DNA of 64,000 nucleotides from an uncultured Polaribacter sp. (GTDB lineage Bacteria; Bacteroidota; Bacteroidia; Flavobacteriales; Flavobacteriaceae): NCBI RefSeq assembly GCF_947497125.1, contig NZ_CANMFI010000002.1, positions 412,748 to 476,747 of the forward strand, read 5' to 3'. Shown piece by piece: positions 10,301 to 18,656 of this stretch (position 1 is its first letter; each line of letters starts with the position of its first letter). The notes under the pieces were generated by a model. It saw only the letters and a program-made list of their open reading frames with translations, ran no database searches and was not told where the DNA came from. The position numbers and the translations under genes were made by a program.

Positions 10301-10717
10301 ATAAATATCTAGCAATCCGTCTTGGTTTATGTCTACCATAACCACTCCGGTAGACCAAGGTTTGTTGCCCTCTATACCGGCACTTTTAGAAATGTCTTCA
10401 AACTTTAAATTACCTTTATTTAGGTATAATTTGTTAGCAACCATGTTGCCTGTTAAGTATACATCTGCTAGGCCATCATTATTTATATCGCCTATAGCAA
10501 CACCGCCACCATTGTAAAAGTTTCGGTATTTAAAGATGTTAAAATTTTTTTGATTTTTGATTTTATTGACAAAATCTATTCCAGTGTCTTCTGCTTTTAA
10601 AAGTGTAAACAGTGTTATTTCTGGTGTTGCAGTTTGTTTTGTTTGTTCATTTTTACAGGCGTAAAAGAATGTACAAAGTGAAATGAATACTATAATATTT
10701 TTAAATTGAAACTGCAT
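7367..10717 (-). CDS. FG-GAP/VCBS and ASPIC-UnbV repeat lipoprotein (CRTAC1-like), first of a tandem pair
   Basis: The 1116-residue lipoprotein (lipobox Cys21, FFYAC) has the same architecture as the next gene, with which it is clearly paralogous. The shared opening block reads NGGGVAIGDINNDGLADVYL, and blades of the DxDxDG type run along the chain, e.g. GDLDNDGDLDLIINN. An ASPIC/UnbV block lies around 530-605 (FGIGASIKLYY...RGFQSSMDYVMTIGLG...VIWP). It is the first gene after susD, 214 bp downstream of it and beyond a strong hairpin, so its expression is probably lower than that of SusCD. Role inferred: surface-exposed accessory binding protein of the uptake system. The tandem duplication is old, because the copies share motifs but differ throughout. 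Confidence 0.9.
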   Translation of the reverse strand: MQFQFKNIIVFISLCTFFYACKNEQTKQTATPEITLFTLLKAEDTGIDFVNKIKNQKNFNIFKYRNFYNGGGVAIGDINNDGLADVYLTGNMVANKLYLNKGNLKFEDISKSAGIEGNKPWSTGVVMVDINQDGLLDIYVSNAGNMKGNNHDNDLFINNGNLTFTEKAAEYNLAKTGFSTHASFFDYDKDGDLDAYILNNSNIPVSSLGYAEQRDKRAQDWENVPAIFRGVGDMLLRNDNGKFVDVSEKAGIYGSLIGFGLGVMVTDINGDLYPDIYVSNDFYERDYLYINNQDGTFTEDIKNWISHLSLSAMGVDIADINNDGNADIFITDMLPEADERVKSVMEFEGYNVFKLKQSKDFSQQYIQNTLQLNNGNNSFSEVAYYSGVAKTDWSWAGLLFDMDNDGYRDIFITNGINHDLTDLDFVDFFANEIIQNMALTGRKQAIDSIINKMPVKPQPNFAYQNNKDITFKNANKKWGFETPSLSNGVAYGDLDNDGDLDLIINNVNMQPFVYENNTDSLASYNYLKIKLDGLQKNKFGIGASIKLYYDNKIYVQEQMPSRGFQSSMDYVMTIGLGKAEKIDSLRVIWPDSKTQKLTEISVNKTVTLKQKEATEIQKIERKGTTKTLLTEIQKNKFTKHTENSYADFDYEGLVPKMLSQEGPALAVGDVNNDGNEDFYVGGAKGQAGVLYLNLGNGKIIKSKQEAFLNDILLEDTAASLFDANGNGFLDLMIGSGGNEVDQEGSYAARIYFNDGKGNFKKGLQKIPAIRKNISVLATNDFDNDGDIDVFVGARSLVGTYGVNPTHQFLENNGDGTFDDTSEKVAYELKDAGMITNAIWVDIDNDAKKDLITVSEWDTPKIYKNNGRRLIKQKTSLDNFSGMWNVVEAADLDNDGDIDFIFGNQGSNTMHKTSEENPLKMWVNDFDNNGTIEQIMTKQKDGIDYPIHMKKELTGQLVSLKKQNLKASEYAKKGIDELFDKEIFDKSIVKKTTISETIIAVNNGNNNYTIKKLPANVQFSCICSIVCKDINSDGHLDLIMAGNNYEYKPQFSRLDANYGSVLLGDGKLGFELQNYTKSGFFNKNEVKHLKVIKDKNGKSYLVAAINNEFPKIYAINE

Positions 10718-10871
10718 ACGTGTTTTTTAAAAAGGTGGCTATTTTAAATATATATTGTTGGGTAAATATAATTAAATAGCACTTATTTTTTAAGGTATTC
10801 TTTTTGAAGTTATAACGAAAATTACAATTAAAATAGCACTTTTTTGATGTTGTAATTTTTCTGTTTAAAAT

Positions 10872-10906
10872 AATTAAAGAGGGTATTTAGCATACCCTCT
10901 TTAATT
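10872..10906 (-). terminator. perfect 15-bp hairpin after susD (terminator or attenuator)
   Basis: AATTAAAGAGGGTAT at 10872-10886 pairs perfectly with 10892-10906 across a 5-nt loop. It starts 26 bp past the susD stop and is followed on the minus strand by an A/T-rich run without a long U tract. It separates susD from the FG-GAP genes, so it may partially terminate transcription and raise the SusCD:downstream ratio. Confidence 0.7.
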
Positions 10907-10931
10907 GAACTATAAGTAAATAGATAAAATA

Positions 10932-12467
10932 TTAATATCCTTCGTTTTGTACTAAGTTAGGATTTGAAATAATAGCTGTTGCTGGTATTGGAAACAATAC
11001 TCTGTAAGTATCTGTATTTGTTTTGTATTCCCAAGCTTGGCTAAATTTACCAAAACGAATTTGGTCATTTCTTCTCCAGAATTCTCCATACAATTCACGT
11101 CCTCTTTCATCTAACATATCTTGTTCAGATAAAGCCGTTAAAGGAGCCGTGTTACCGTTCGCATTTCTCATTGCTCTTAATTCATTTACTAAAGCTAATG
11201 CCGTTTCGCTACCTGTACCACCACGCATAATTGCTTCTGCTTTCATTAAATGAGCATCTGCATATCTAAATACTATTTGATGACCTGTAAAACCACCATT
11301 TTCTGGGTGATATTTAATCATTCTAATTCCTGTAGTTTCGTCGTTACCTAAAAGTCCAGGTAATTCTTTTTTAAAGTTTAACAGATTACCAACACGGTCT
11401 GTCATTGCAACTCCATCTTGATCATATTGCTGACCAATTAAAAAACCATATCCTATACCTAAGTTAGAACCATCTGTAGGTACAAAACCTCTACGCTCTT
11501 CTTGTCCAGAACCTGGTACGTTAATATTAGCATCTCCTTCAAAAGTATCATAAAACTCAGATAAGGTTGTAAAACCATTCCATCCACCACCGTTGTTATC
11601 TGGCGAGTTTTGTTTGTAGTGTAGGGTATTCCAAATTCTTGGCCCTACTTCAGAAGTTGTAAATAAAATAGTTTCTGAGTCTACATCATTTTTAAAGATA
11701 TCAAAATATCCACTTGCCAATGCAAAACCATCTGCTTTAATAGCATCTACAAACTCTACAACTTTAGTCATGTCTGCAGCATCTGCAGTAGTTCCTAAAT
11801 AAATATGTTTGTTTAAGTGTAATTTTGCTAATAAGTGATTTGCTGAAGCTTTTGTAGCCTTGTTTAAAGTTGCGCTTGGCCCAACAGAAGGTAAGTTTGG
11901 CAATGCTTCTGTTAAATCTTGTACAGCAAATGCTAAAGCTTCTGCTCTTGATTTTACTGAAGGATTTACCTCTGGCCCTTCATCTGGAGTTCTAAAAGGT
12001 GCTTGACCGTATAAATCTACTAACCAAAAAGTACTAAAAGCTCTTAAAAATTTAGCTTCTGCAACTTCTTGCGCAGAGCCACCACTTCTAGAGTCTATAA
12101 TTAAAGAAGCTCTGTAAACATTTTGGTTTAAGCTATTCCAAGTTCCCTTTACATCTCTATGTAAAGGATTCCAGTTATGGTCATGTAAATTACGCCATAC
12201 CCCATTATCTCCCCAATCGGTTCCACGTGTAGGTACTAATAATTCATCTGAACTTACTTCGTTTAAGGCATATAAACCCTCTTGTCCTTGTATCTGTCCT
12301 CTTAAATCGGCATATAAACCGTCTAACGAAGCAGTAGGATCTACGCCATCAAATTCACCAGACAAGTTTTCATTAAAAAAAGAATCTGTCTGCTCTATTT
12401 CTAAATCGGTACAACTAATTGAAATAGTTAGTACTGATAATGTTATCCATTTTATCGTGTTTTTCAT
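10932..12467 (-). CDS. susD: SusD/RagB-family starch-binding-like outer membrane lipoprotein
   Basis: The 511-residue lipoprotein (lipobox Cys19, TISISC) has the SusD/RagB fold. N-terminal TPR-like helices carry AEAKFLRAFSTFWLVDLYG, and the C-terminal block has the family hallmarks DAHLMKAEAIMRGG...ALALVNELRAMRN and ERGRELYGEFWRRNDQIRFGKF. It forms the lid over the SusC transporter and binds the oligosaccharide at the cell surface. It starts 11 bp after the susC stop. The ligand cannot be read from sequence; co-encoded GH13 and probable GH97 enzymes suggest an alpha-glucan or alpha-glucoside. The symbol denotes the family, not proven starch specificity. Confidence 0.95.
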   Translation of the reverse strand: MKNTIKWITLSVLTISISCTDLEIEQTDSFFNENLSGEFDGVDPTASLDGLYADLRGQIQGQEGLYALNEVSSDELLVPTRGTDWGDNGVWRNLHDHNWNPLHRDVKGTWNSLNQNVYRASLIIDSRSGGSAQEVAEAKFLRAFSTFWLVDLYGQAPFRTPDEGPEVNPSVKSRAEALAFAVQDLTEALPNLPSVGPSATLNKATKASANHLLAKLHLNKHIYLGTTADAADMTKVVEFVDAIKADGFALASGYFDIFKNDVDSETILFTTSEVGPRIWNTLHYKQNSPDNNGGGWNGFTTLSEFYDTFEGDANINVPGSGQEERRGFVPTDGSNLGIGYGFLIGQQYDQDGVAMTDRVGNLLNFKKELPGLLGNDETTGIRMIKYHPENGGFTGHQIVFRYADAHLMKAEAIMRGGTGSETALALVNELRAMRNANGNTAPLTALSEQDMLDERGRELYGEFWRRNDQIRFGKFSQAWEYKTNTDTYRVLFPIPATAIISNPNLVQNEGY

Positions 12468-12478
12468 TGTTCTATTTT

Positions 12479-15400
12479 TTAAAAAGTTGCGTTTAATCCA
12501 AATGTAAACGTTCTCGCTCTTGGAAAACTAGTATAATCGATTCCTGCTGAAGGAATGTTATTCAAAGATTTAGGTGTATCTACTTCTGGGTCTAATCCAG
12601 AATAAGGAGTAATTACAAATAAATTTTGTCCTGTTACAGAGAAACGTAAGCTCTTAAATAAAGATCCTTCTTTAAGGTTAACTCTATACCCAACTGAGGC
12701 ATTTTGTAATCTTAAGAAATCTCCTTTTTCTAAAAAACGGGTAGATACATCTGGTGCGTTTGCAGAAGATTCTCCGTTTGTTAATACATCTTTTGTTACG
12801 TTTTGTCCACCATTAATAATACCTGCTGTAAAAAATGCATTGGCAGTATTGTTGTAGATGTATTGTCCGTATTGCCCTGTTAAGAATGCATTAAAGTCCC
12901 AGTTTTTGTAGTTAAAGCTGGTAGTAATACCTACCGTTACATCTGGTAATGCACTTTTACCTACAAATTCTTGTTGATCTCCGTTTGGATAGATAGAAAC
13001 TCCGTCAGCATCAAACCCACCAAACTCTCTTAAGTAGTAAGAAAATAAAGGATGACCTTCTGCTAATAACTGAGCAAATGCTCCTGTTAAACCGTTACCA
13101 CTAATTTCTCCTGTTTGAATTAAACCATCAAAATCTTGTACTTCATTTTCGTTGTATGAAACGTTAAAACCAAAGTTCCAGTTCATTTCATCTTTTTGAA
13201 TGATGTCGTAATTTACAGCAAATTCGATTCCTTTGTTAATCACTTTTGCATCTAAGTTAGAAAAAACGAATGGCTGAACCGCTGGTTGTGCAGATTCTTG
13301 TTGTAATAATAAATCTGAGGTTGTTTTGTGATATAAATCTACCGAACCGTTTAAACGATCGTTAAAAAATCCATAGTCAAAACCAATACCGAATTGTGCA
13401 GTTTCTTCCCATTTTAAATCTGGGTTTGCAAATGAAACTTGGCTAAAACCTGCAGGGTTTACCTCGCCACCATTACCAATACTTGGGTCGCTAAAACGCT
13501 GTCTTGGTAAAAAGTTACCATATCCTAAACCATCCTGGTTACCTGTAATACCATATCCTAAACGCATTTTAAGTGTAGAAAAAGATTCTGGGATAAAATC
13601 TTCTTTGTGTAATTGCCATGCAAATGCACCAGAAGGGAAATATCCATATTGGTTGTTTGGTCCAAAACGTGTAGAACCATCTGCTCTTAAAGTAAACGTA
13701 AATAAGTACTTATCGTGTAACTTATAGTTTAAACGACCAAAAAATGATTGCAACTCATCTGTATTATTGTAGGTATTACCTGTTACAGAATTTACACCCA
13801 CACCTGTTGGTGCAGTTAATGAAATGTTACTATTAATAGTTGGTAATACTTGGTTGATAAACAAACCAGCCGAGCTATACCCATACTGTTGGTAAGGTTG
13901 GTTTATAGTACCTTCTATTTGGTTCGCAGCATTCTCTAAATTAGAAGCCATTTGCCCTAAGTTACTAGAGTTTAAACCAAAACCTAATACAGTTCTTCCA
14001 GAGTTTTTAAAACTTTGAAAAGAGTAACCAGCTAATACCTCTAAATTAGAATTTTCAAATTCTTTGGTATAGTTTAAAGTAAAGTCCATTAAATTATTTT
14101 GTACCTCTACATCTTGTAAAGCTGCTCTACCATTACCAGAAGCACCGTTGTTAAAGCCATCAATGTCTGGAGATATTACTTGTGTTCTTGTTCCAGAAGA
14201 TTTATCGTAACCAAAGTTCACTTTCGCTTTTAAGTTGCTTAATATCGCATACTCTAAAGAACCGTTTAATAAAGCTCTGTTTGTTTCATTTAAATCTTCG
14301 TAATACTCTAAAAGTTGTCTTGGGTTTAATTTACCATCACCACTTGTAAAGTTAATATCATTAGGCCATGTTGGGTTTGCAAAATAAGTTGCTCCTAATA
14401 AATCTCCCTGAGAACCAGCAGAGTTAGTAATGTATGGCGACTCGTCATTTATTTGAGACAAAGTAGCATTTAAATCTACCTTTAATTTATCATCAAAAAA
14501 CTTATGTGACGCATTTATACGACCTGTAATTTTTTCTTGAGAAGAGTTTTCTACAACACCTTGTTGATCTACATGACCAATAGAAGCTCTAACATACCCT
14601 TTTCCGTAGTTATTAGAATAAGAAAGCGTATTGTCTGTAGAAACTACGTCTCTAAAAACCACATCTTGCCAATTTGTGTTAGCACCAAAATCTAAAGCAG
14701 ATGCATTACCACCGTATTGAGCAATGGCACTTAAGTATTCTGGTCCATCAAGTAAATCGAATTCTTTAGCAACAGAAGACATGCTTAAGTTAGAATTAAA
14801 TTCGAAAACACCACCGCCACCTTGTTTACCGGTTTTAGTAGTAATAATAACCACACCATTTGCACCTCTAGAACCATAGATAGCAGTTGCAGAAGCGTCT
14901 TTTAAAACACTCATGCTTTCAATATCATTTGGGTTTAAGAAACTTAATGGGTTACTAGCCGAACTAGTACCACCACCAATATCTGCTCCACCAGCAGTAC
15001 CACCATCAGATAATGGCACACCATCTACAACAAATAAAGGATTGTTGTTAGAACGAACAGAAGAAGTACCTCTAATACGAATAGCAATACCTGCACCTGG
15101 CGCACCACTAGATTGTGTAATTTGTACACCGGCAGTTTTACCTTGTATTAATTGTTCTGGTGATGAAATTACACCTCCGTTAAAGTCTTCTGCAGTTACA
15201 GAAGTAACAGAACCTGTTGCATCTTTTACAGTAGTTGTACCGTAACCAATTACTACAATCTCATCTAAAGATGTAGCATCTTCTGTTAAAGTTACATTAA
15301 TAACAGTAGCAGAACCTACTGTTTTTTCAATTGTTTTGTATCCTAAATAGCTAAACACCAAAACATTTCCTTGGGTTGCTTTAATAGCATACTTTCCGTC

Positions 15401-15565
15401 AAAGTCGGTTTCTACACCTGAATCTGTTCCTTTAATGTTAATACTTACACCTGGCAATACACCATTTGCATCAGAAACTACACCCGTTACCGATTGGGCG
15501 TATGCTGCACCTCCTAAAAGAAAGATACATGAAACCAGCAAAATTTTAAAAAATTTACTTCTCAT
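12479..15565 (-). CDS. susC: SusC/RagA-family TonB-linked outer membrane transporter
   Basis: The 1028-residue protein has a Sec signal peptide (KILLVSCIFLLGGAAYAQ). A carboxypeptidase-D-like domain follows at about 25-105 (VTGVVSDANGVLPGVSINIKG), then a TonB box region with DEIVVIGYGTTTVKDATGS. The plug domain contains NPLFVVDGVPL and the highly conserved ATAIYGSRGANGVVIITTK, and a 22-strand barrel reaches the C-terminal aromatic FTFGLNATF. It imports oligosaccharide with SusD using TonB energy. It is the first gene of the long operon, with a promoter and a LacI-type operator in the 220-bp gap to the divergent regulator. Confidence 0.96.
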   Translation of the reverse strand: MRSKFFKILLVSCIFLLGGAAYAQSVTGVVSDANGVLPGVSINIKGTDSGVETDFDGKYAIKATQGNVLVFSYLGYKTIEKTVGSATVINVTLTEDATSLDEIVVIGYGTTTVKDATGSVTSVTAEDFNGGVISSPEQLIQGKTAGVQITQSSGAPGAGIAIRIRGTSSVRSNNNPLFVVDGVPLSDGGTAGGADIGGGTSSASNPLSFLNPNDIESMSVLKDASATAIYGSRGANGVVIITTKTGKQGGGGVFEFNSNLSMSSVAKEFDLLDGPEYLSAIAQYGGNASALDFGANTNWQDVVFRDVVSTDNTLSYSNNYGKGYVRASIGHVDQQGVVENSSQEKITGRINASHKFFDDKLKVDLNATLSQINDESPYITNSAGSQGDLLGATYFANPTWPNDINFTSGDGKLNPRQLLEYYEDLNETNRALLNGSLEYAILSNLKAKVNFGYDKSSGTRTQVISPDIDGFNNGASGNGRAALQDVEVQNNLMDFTLNYTKEFENSNLEVLAGYSFQSFKNSGRTVLGFGLNSSNLGQMASNLENAANQIEGTINQPYQQYGYSSAGLFINQVLPTINSNISLTAPTGVGVNSVTGNTYNNTDELQSFFGRLNYKLHDKYLFTFTLRADGSTRFGPNNQYGYFPSGAFAWQLHKEDFIPESFSTLKMRLGYGITGNQDGLGYGNFLPRQRFSDPSIGNGGEVNPAGFSQVSFANPDLKWEETAQFGIGFDYGFFNDRLNGSVDLYHKTTSDLLLQQESAQPAVQPFVFSNLDAKVINKGIEFAVNYDIIQKDEMNWNFGFNVSYNENEVQDFDGLIQTGEISGNGLTGAFAQLLAEGHPLFSYYLREFGGFDADGVSIYPNGDQQEFVGKSALPDVTVGITTSFNYKNWDFNAFLTGQYGQYIYNNTANAFFTAGIINGGQNVTKDVLTNGESSANAPDVSTRFLEKGDFLRLQNASVGYRVNLKEGSLFKSLRFSVTGQNLFVITPYSGLDPEVDTPKSLNNIPSAGIDYTSFPRARTFTFGLNATF

Positions 15566-15623
15566 AATTGTTATTAATTAGTTTTATTAATTTGGAAATT
15601 TAAACCACCTTTTATTATCAGAT

Positions 15624-15653
15624 TAAAGATAATTTAACTTTTAATTAAGACAA
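15624..15653 (-). promoter_or_regulatory. putative Bacteroidota-type promoter of susC
   Basis: On the minus strand TTG (15653-15651) is followed after 19 nt by TATCTTTA (15631-15624). This is close to the Bacteroidota consensus TTTG / TAnnTTTG with its usual 19-21 nt spacing. The leader to the susC ATG would be about 50 nt. The palindromic operator lies about 60 bp upstream of the TTG element. Confidence 0.5.
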
Positions 15654-15710
15654 TAATAATCATTTTATTCTCTAGTTCCTTTTTTTTAACCCTAAAAAAA
15701 GGCTTTTTTA

Positions 15711-15732
15711 TTACCGAAACCGGTTTCGTAAA
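15711..15732. promoter_or_regulatory. LacI-family operator, copy 1 (susC/lacI intergenic region)
   Basis: The core CGAAACCGGTTTCG (15715-15728) is a perfect 14-bp palindrome with the central CG typical of LacI-family sites. The full 22 bp from 15711 to 15732 recur exactly at 22101-22122. The site is 54 bp from the regulator's ATG and upstream of the predicted susC promoter. Autoregulation and control of susC are both possible. Confidence 0.85.
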
Positions 15733-15785
15733 TTATTGCTTATTTCTCTTTTTTTACAATCTAAAAGGTTAGTTTTGTGTTAATC

Positions 15786-16805
15786 ATGTCTAAAACTACA
15801 CTAAATAAAATATCAGAAATTTTAGGGATTTCGAAATCGACCGCATCTAAGGCTTTAAATAATTATGCCGATGTTAGCCCGAAAACTAAAGCCATGGTTT
15901 TAAATTTAGCCAAAGAGCTAGATTATACACCCAATTCTTTTGCACAAAATTTACGTAGCCAAGAGTCTAAAATAATTGGGTTAATTGTACCAGAAATTGT
16001 ACATTATTTTTTTTCTAACATTATTTTAGGCGTTATCAATGCCGCTTCTAAATGCGGTTATGCTGTTGTTGTAGTGCAATCTAATGACGATTATGAATAT
16101 GAGGTAAAACAATTAGATGCTTTGCTGCAAAAAAATGTAGATGGGGTGTTGCTTTCTTTTGCAGATAATACCAACAATTTTAAACATGTTAAAAGTCTTT
16201 TAAGCAATAATGTTCCGCTGGTTTTGTATGACAAAATTTCGAAACTTATAGATTGCAATAAAGTGGTGATTGATGATATAAAAGCAGCACAAATGGCAAC
16301 CCAACATTTAATTGATATAGGTTGTAAAAAAATTGCAATTGTAAGGAATAAATTAAAATCGCAAACAACAATAGACAGGTATAAAGGCTACAAAAAAGCT
16401 CTTTTATTAAACGATATTGAGTATGATAAACTTTTAGACATTGAAACAGAGGATGTTTCTTTAGAGTCTGGCAAAAAGGCTGCTTTAACAATTTTTGAAA
16501 ACCATAAAGAGGTTGATGCCGTTTTTGCGGTAACAGATTTATTAGCCATTGGTGTTTTAGAAACTTTTAAAGAAAATAATGTTCAAGTACCAGAGCAAAT
16601 TTCTATTATCGGTTTTAGTAATTGGCTTTTAACACAGATTACAACGCCACATTTATCTACCATCGATCAGCCTGGACAGCAAATGGGAAAAGTAGCATTC
16701 GATTTACTTTATTCAGAAATAATAAACAATAAAAACAACGTAAAAGAGCCTTATAAAACAGTTGTTATAGACACAAAAGTAATTTCTAGAGAATCTACAA
16801 AATAA
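15786..16805 (+). CDS. LacI-family transcriptional regulator
   Basis: The N-terminal LacI helix-turn-helix reads TTLNKISEILGISKSTASKALNNYADVSPKTK (residues 4 on), with hinge helix SFAQNLRSQ. A periplasmic-binding-protein-like effector domain follows (IIGLIVPEIVHYFFSNIILGV... ISIIGFSN...LSTIDQP). The ATG at 15786 is preferred: an in-frame GTG at 15777 would add only MLI and lies inside a TAnnTTTG-like element (15770-15777), which could make the mRNA almost leaderless. It is divergent from susC and convergent with the DUF1080 gene. Two copies of its probable operator flank the locus. The effector is probably a sugar made or imported by this locus; whether it represses or activates cannot be read. 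Confidence 0.95.
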   Translation: MSKTTLNKISEILGISKSTASKALNNYADVSPKTKAMVLNLAKELDYTPNSFAQNLRSQESKIIGLIVPEIVHYFFSNIILGVINAASKCGYAVVVVQSNDDYEYEVKQLDALLQKNVDGVLLSFADNTNNFKHVKSLLSNNVPLVLYDKISKLIDCNKVVIDDIKAAQMATQHLIDIGCKKIAIVRNKLKSQTTIDRYKGYKKALLLNDIEYDKLLDIETEDVSLESGKKAALTIFENHKEVDAVFAVTDLLAIGVLETFKENNVQVPEQISIIGFSNWLLTQITTPHLSTIDQPGQQMGKVAFDLLYSEIINNKNNVKEPYKTVVIDTKVISRESTK

Positions 16806-16832
16806 ATTATTTAACAAAAAACAGTAACAGGT

Positions 16833-17603
16833 TTACAACTCTCTTACCCATATATTTCGATAACTAACACCACTATTGTCTTGGTGGTCTTGTAGCTTTA
16901 TTGGGCCTTTACCATGGGCATTATTTTTAGGCCAACCAATATATTCTGTAGTACCTTTTATAGTTACATGGTCTTGAATTAAAACACCATTGTGTAAAAC
17001 AGTGATTGTTCCCTTTTTTGTTAATTCTCCTTTGGCATCAAAAATTGGTTGATGATAAATAATGTCATAGCTATTCCATTCGCCCGTTTTAGATGCTGCG
17101 TTTACTAGCGGAATTGCTTGCTTGTAAATTGAGCCAACTTGCCCATTTACATAGGTGTCATTATTATTGTTATCTAACACTTGTACCTCATACCTGTTTT
17201 GTAAAAAAACACCGCTGTTACTTCTATTTTGACCATTAGCTCTAATTTCTTCTGATGATTTCCATTCGATATGCAGTTGTACAGAACCAAAATTTTGTTT
17301 GGTTTGTATGTCGCCAGTTTTGTCTTTTACCGTCATACTTTTATCTGTATTTACAACCCATTTTACAGCAGTACTGTCTTTCGATGAAATCCATTGTTGG
17401 GTGTTTGTACCATCAAATAAAACAATTGCATCCGAAGGTATTTTGTTTTCCATATCTACAGAAACAACAGGTGGTTTAGGTTCCCAAATTTCGGTTTGTT
17501 CTGGTTTTGTAGGTGCTGTTTCTACAGTTGTTATTGGCGTGTTTTTTTGCTGACAAGCAACAATTACAAGAGCTGTTAAAGCAGTGAGTGCGTATTTTTT
17601 CAT
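16833..17603 (-). CDS. DUF1080 lipoprotein, probable 3-keto-glycoside hydrolase
   Basis: The 256-residue lipoprotein (lipobox Cys17, VIVAC) has one DUF1080 domain. It opens with AIVLFDGTNTQQWISSKD and carries the family core HIEWKSSEE...NSGVFLQNRYEVQVLD...GSIYKQ, ending with GPIKLQDHQDNSGVSYRNIWVREL. This is a concanavalin-like jelly roll. Characterised DUF1080 proteins from Bacteroidota cleave 3-keto-disaccharides and 3-keto-glycosides. That activity fits the GMC dehydrogenase, Gfo/Idh and TIM-barrel genes here. It is the last gene of the 22019->16833 operon, 3 bp after the preceding stop, and is tail-to-tail with lacI. It should act in the periplasm or at the outer membrane. Confidence 0.85.
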   Translation of the reverse strand: MKKYALTALTALVIVACQQKNTPITTVETAPTKPEQTEIWEPKPPVVSVDMENKIPSDAIVLFDGTNTQQWISSKDSTAVKWVVNTDKSMTVKDKTGDIQTKQNFGSVQLHIEWKSSEEIRANGQNRSNSGVFLQNRYEVQVLDNNNNDTYVNGQVGSIYKQAIPLVNAASKTGEWNSYDIIYHQPIFDAKGELTKKGTITVLHNGVLIQDHVTIKGTTEYIGWPKNNAHGKGPIKLQDHQDNSGVSYRNIWVREL

Positions 17604-17606
17604 AAG

Positions 17607-18656
17607 TTAAATTCCTAAAATTCTTTTCAATTCTTTTTCGTTTATTTCATTTCCACCAGCAAAATCATCAAACCTTTTAGTGGTTGTTTCTATAATGTGA
17701 TTATTAATAAATGCCACCCCTTCTTTAGCACCTTGTTCCGGACTTTTAACAACGCATTCCCATTCTAAAACAGCCCAAACATCACAATTAAATTCTGTTA
17801 GTTTAGAAAAAACTGTCTTAAAATCTACTTGTCCATCTCCCGGAGAACGATAGCGTCCTGCTCTGTTTTTCCAATCATTATATCCACCAAAAGCACCTTT
17901 TTTTCCGGTAGGATTAAATTCTGCATCCTTTACATGAAAAGCCTTAATAAACTGGTGATAATGTTCTATGTATTTGATGTAATCTAATTGCTGTAAAACA
18001 AAATGAGATGGGTCGTATAAAATATTTACACGTTTGTGATTACCGGTAGCCGCTAAAAAACGCTCAAAAGTATCGCCATCATGAATATCTTCTACAGGAT
18101 GAACCTCATAACAAACATCTACACCATTTTCATCAAAGGTATTTAAAATTGGCAACCATCTATTTGCTAGTTCTTTAAAACCCGTTTCAACCAGTCCTTT
18201 GGGTTGTTGTGGCCAAGGATGCATAACAGGCCAAAGCAACGATCCAGAAAAAGTAGCATGTACTTTTAAACCTAGGCGATTGCTAACAATAGCAGCTTTT
18301 TTCATTTGATCTACCGCCCATAAAGTTCTTTCTTTGGGTTTGCCTTTTAATTCTTTAGGCACAAAAACATCAAACATGATGTCATGTGCTGGGTGAACAG
18401 CGACCAACTGCCCTTGTATGTGTGTAGATAATTCTGTGATTTCTAATCCGTAGGCGTTTATTTTACCTTTTAGTTCATCACAATAAGTTTGGCTTTCTGC
18501 TGCAATGTCTAGATCAATTATCGACTTGTCTAATGTAGGTATTTGAATGCCTTTGTACCCTAGTTCTGATGCCCATTTACACAAGCCATCTAAGGTGTTA
18601 AACGGGGCTTTTTTATCTATAAATTGTGCTAAAAATACAGCAGGTCCTTTTATCAT
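17607..18656 (-). CDS. cytosolic TIM-barrel sugar isomerase/epimerase-like protein
   Basis: The 349-residue protein belongs to the xylose-isomerase-like TIM-barrel (AP endonuclease 2) superfamily. Candidate metal ligands are seen in order: Glu in CYEVHPVEDIHDG, Asp/His in LYDPSHFV, His in FHVKDAEFN and Glu in VLEWE. The segment GRYRSPGDGQVDFK is typical of the family. It has no signal peptide, unlike the other TIM-barrel gene of the operon. It overlaps the Gfo/Idh gene by 1 bp, so the two are translationally coupled and probably handle the same keto- or inososugar. The exact reaction (epimerisation, isomerisation or C-O cleavage of a 3-keto sugar) is not determinable. Confidence 0.85.
   Translation of the reverse strand: MIKGPAVFLAQFIDKKAPFNTLDGLCKWASELGYKGIQIPTLDKSIIDLDIAAESQTYCDELKGKINAYGLEITELSTHIQGQLVAVHPAHDIMFDVFVPKELKGKPKERTLWAVDQMKKAAIVSNRLGLKVHATFSGSLLWPVMHPWPQQPKGLVETGFKELANRWLPILNTFDENGVDVCYEVHPVEDIHDGDTFERFLAATGNHKRVNILYDPSHFVLQQLDYIKYIEHYHQFIKAFHVKDAEFNPTGKKGAFGGYNDWKNRAGRYRSPGDGQVDFKTVFSKLTEFNCDVWAVLEWECVVKSPEQGAKEGVAFINNHIIETTTKRFDDFAGGNEINEKELKRILGI

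Noticed and set aside
15770-15777. TAGTTTTG as the definite lacI promoter
   Set aside because: It matches TAnnTTTG but lies only 9 bp before the ATG and has no TTG partner at 19-21 nt; mentioned only as a possibility in the gene entry.
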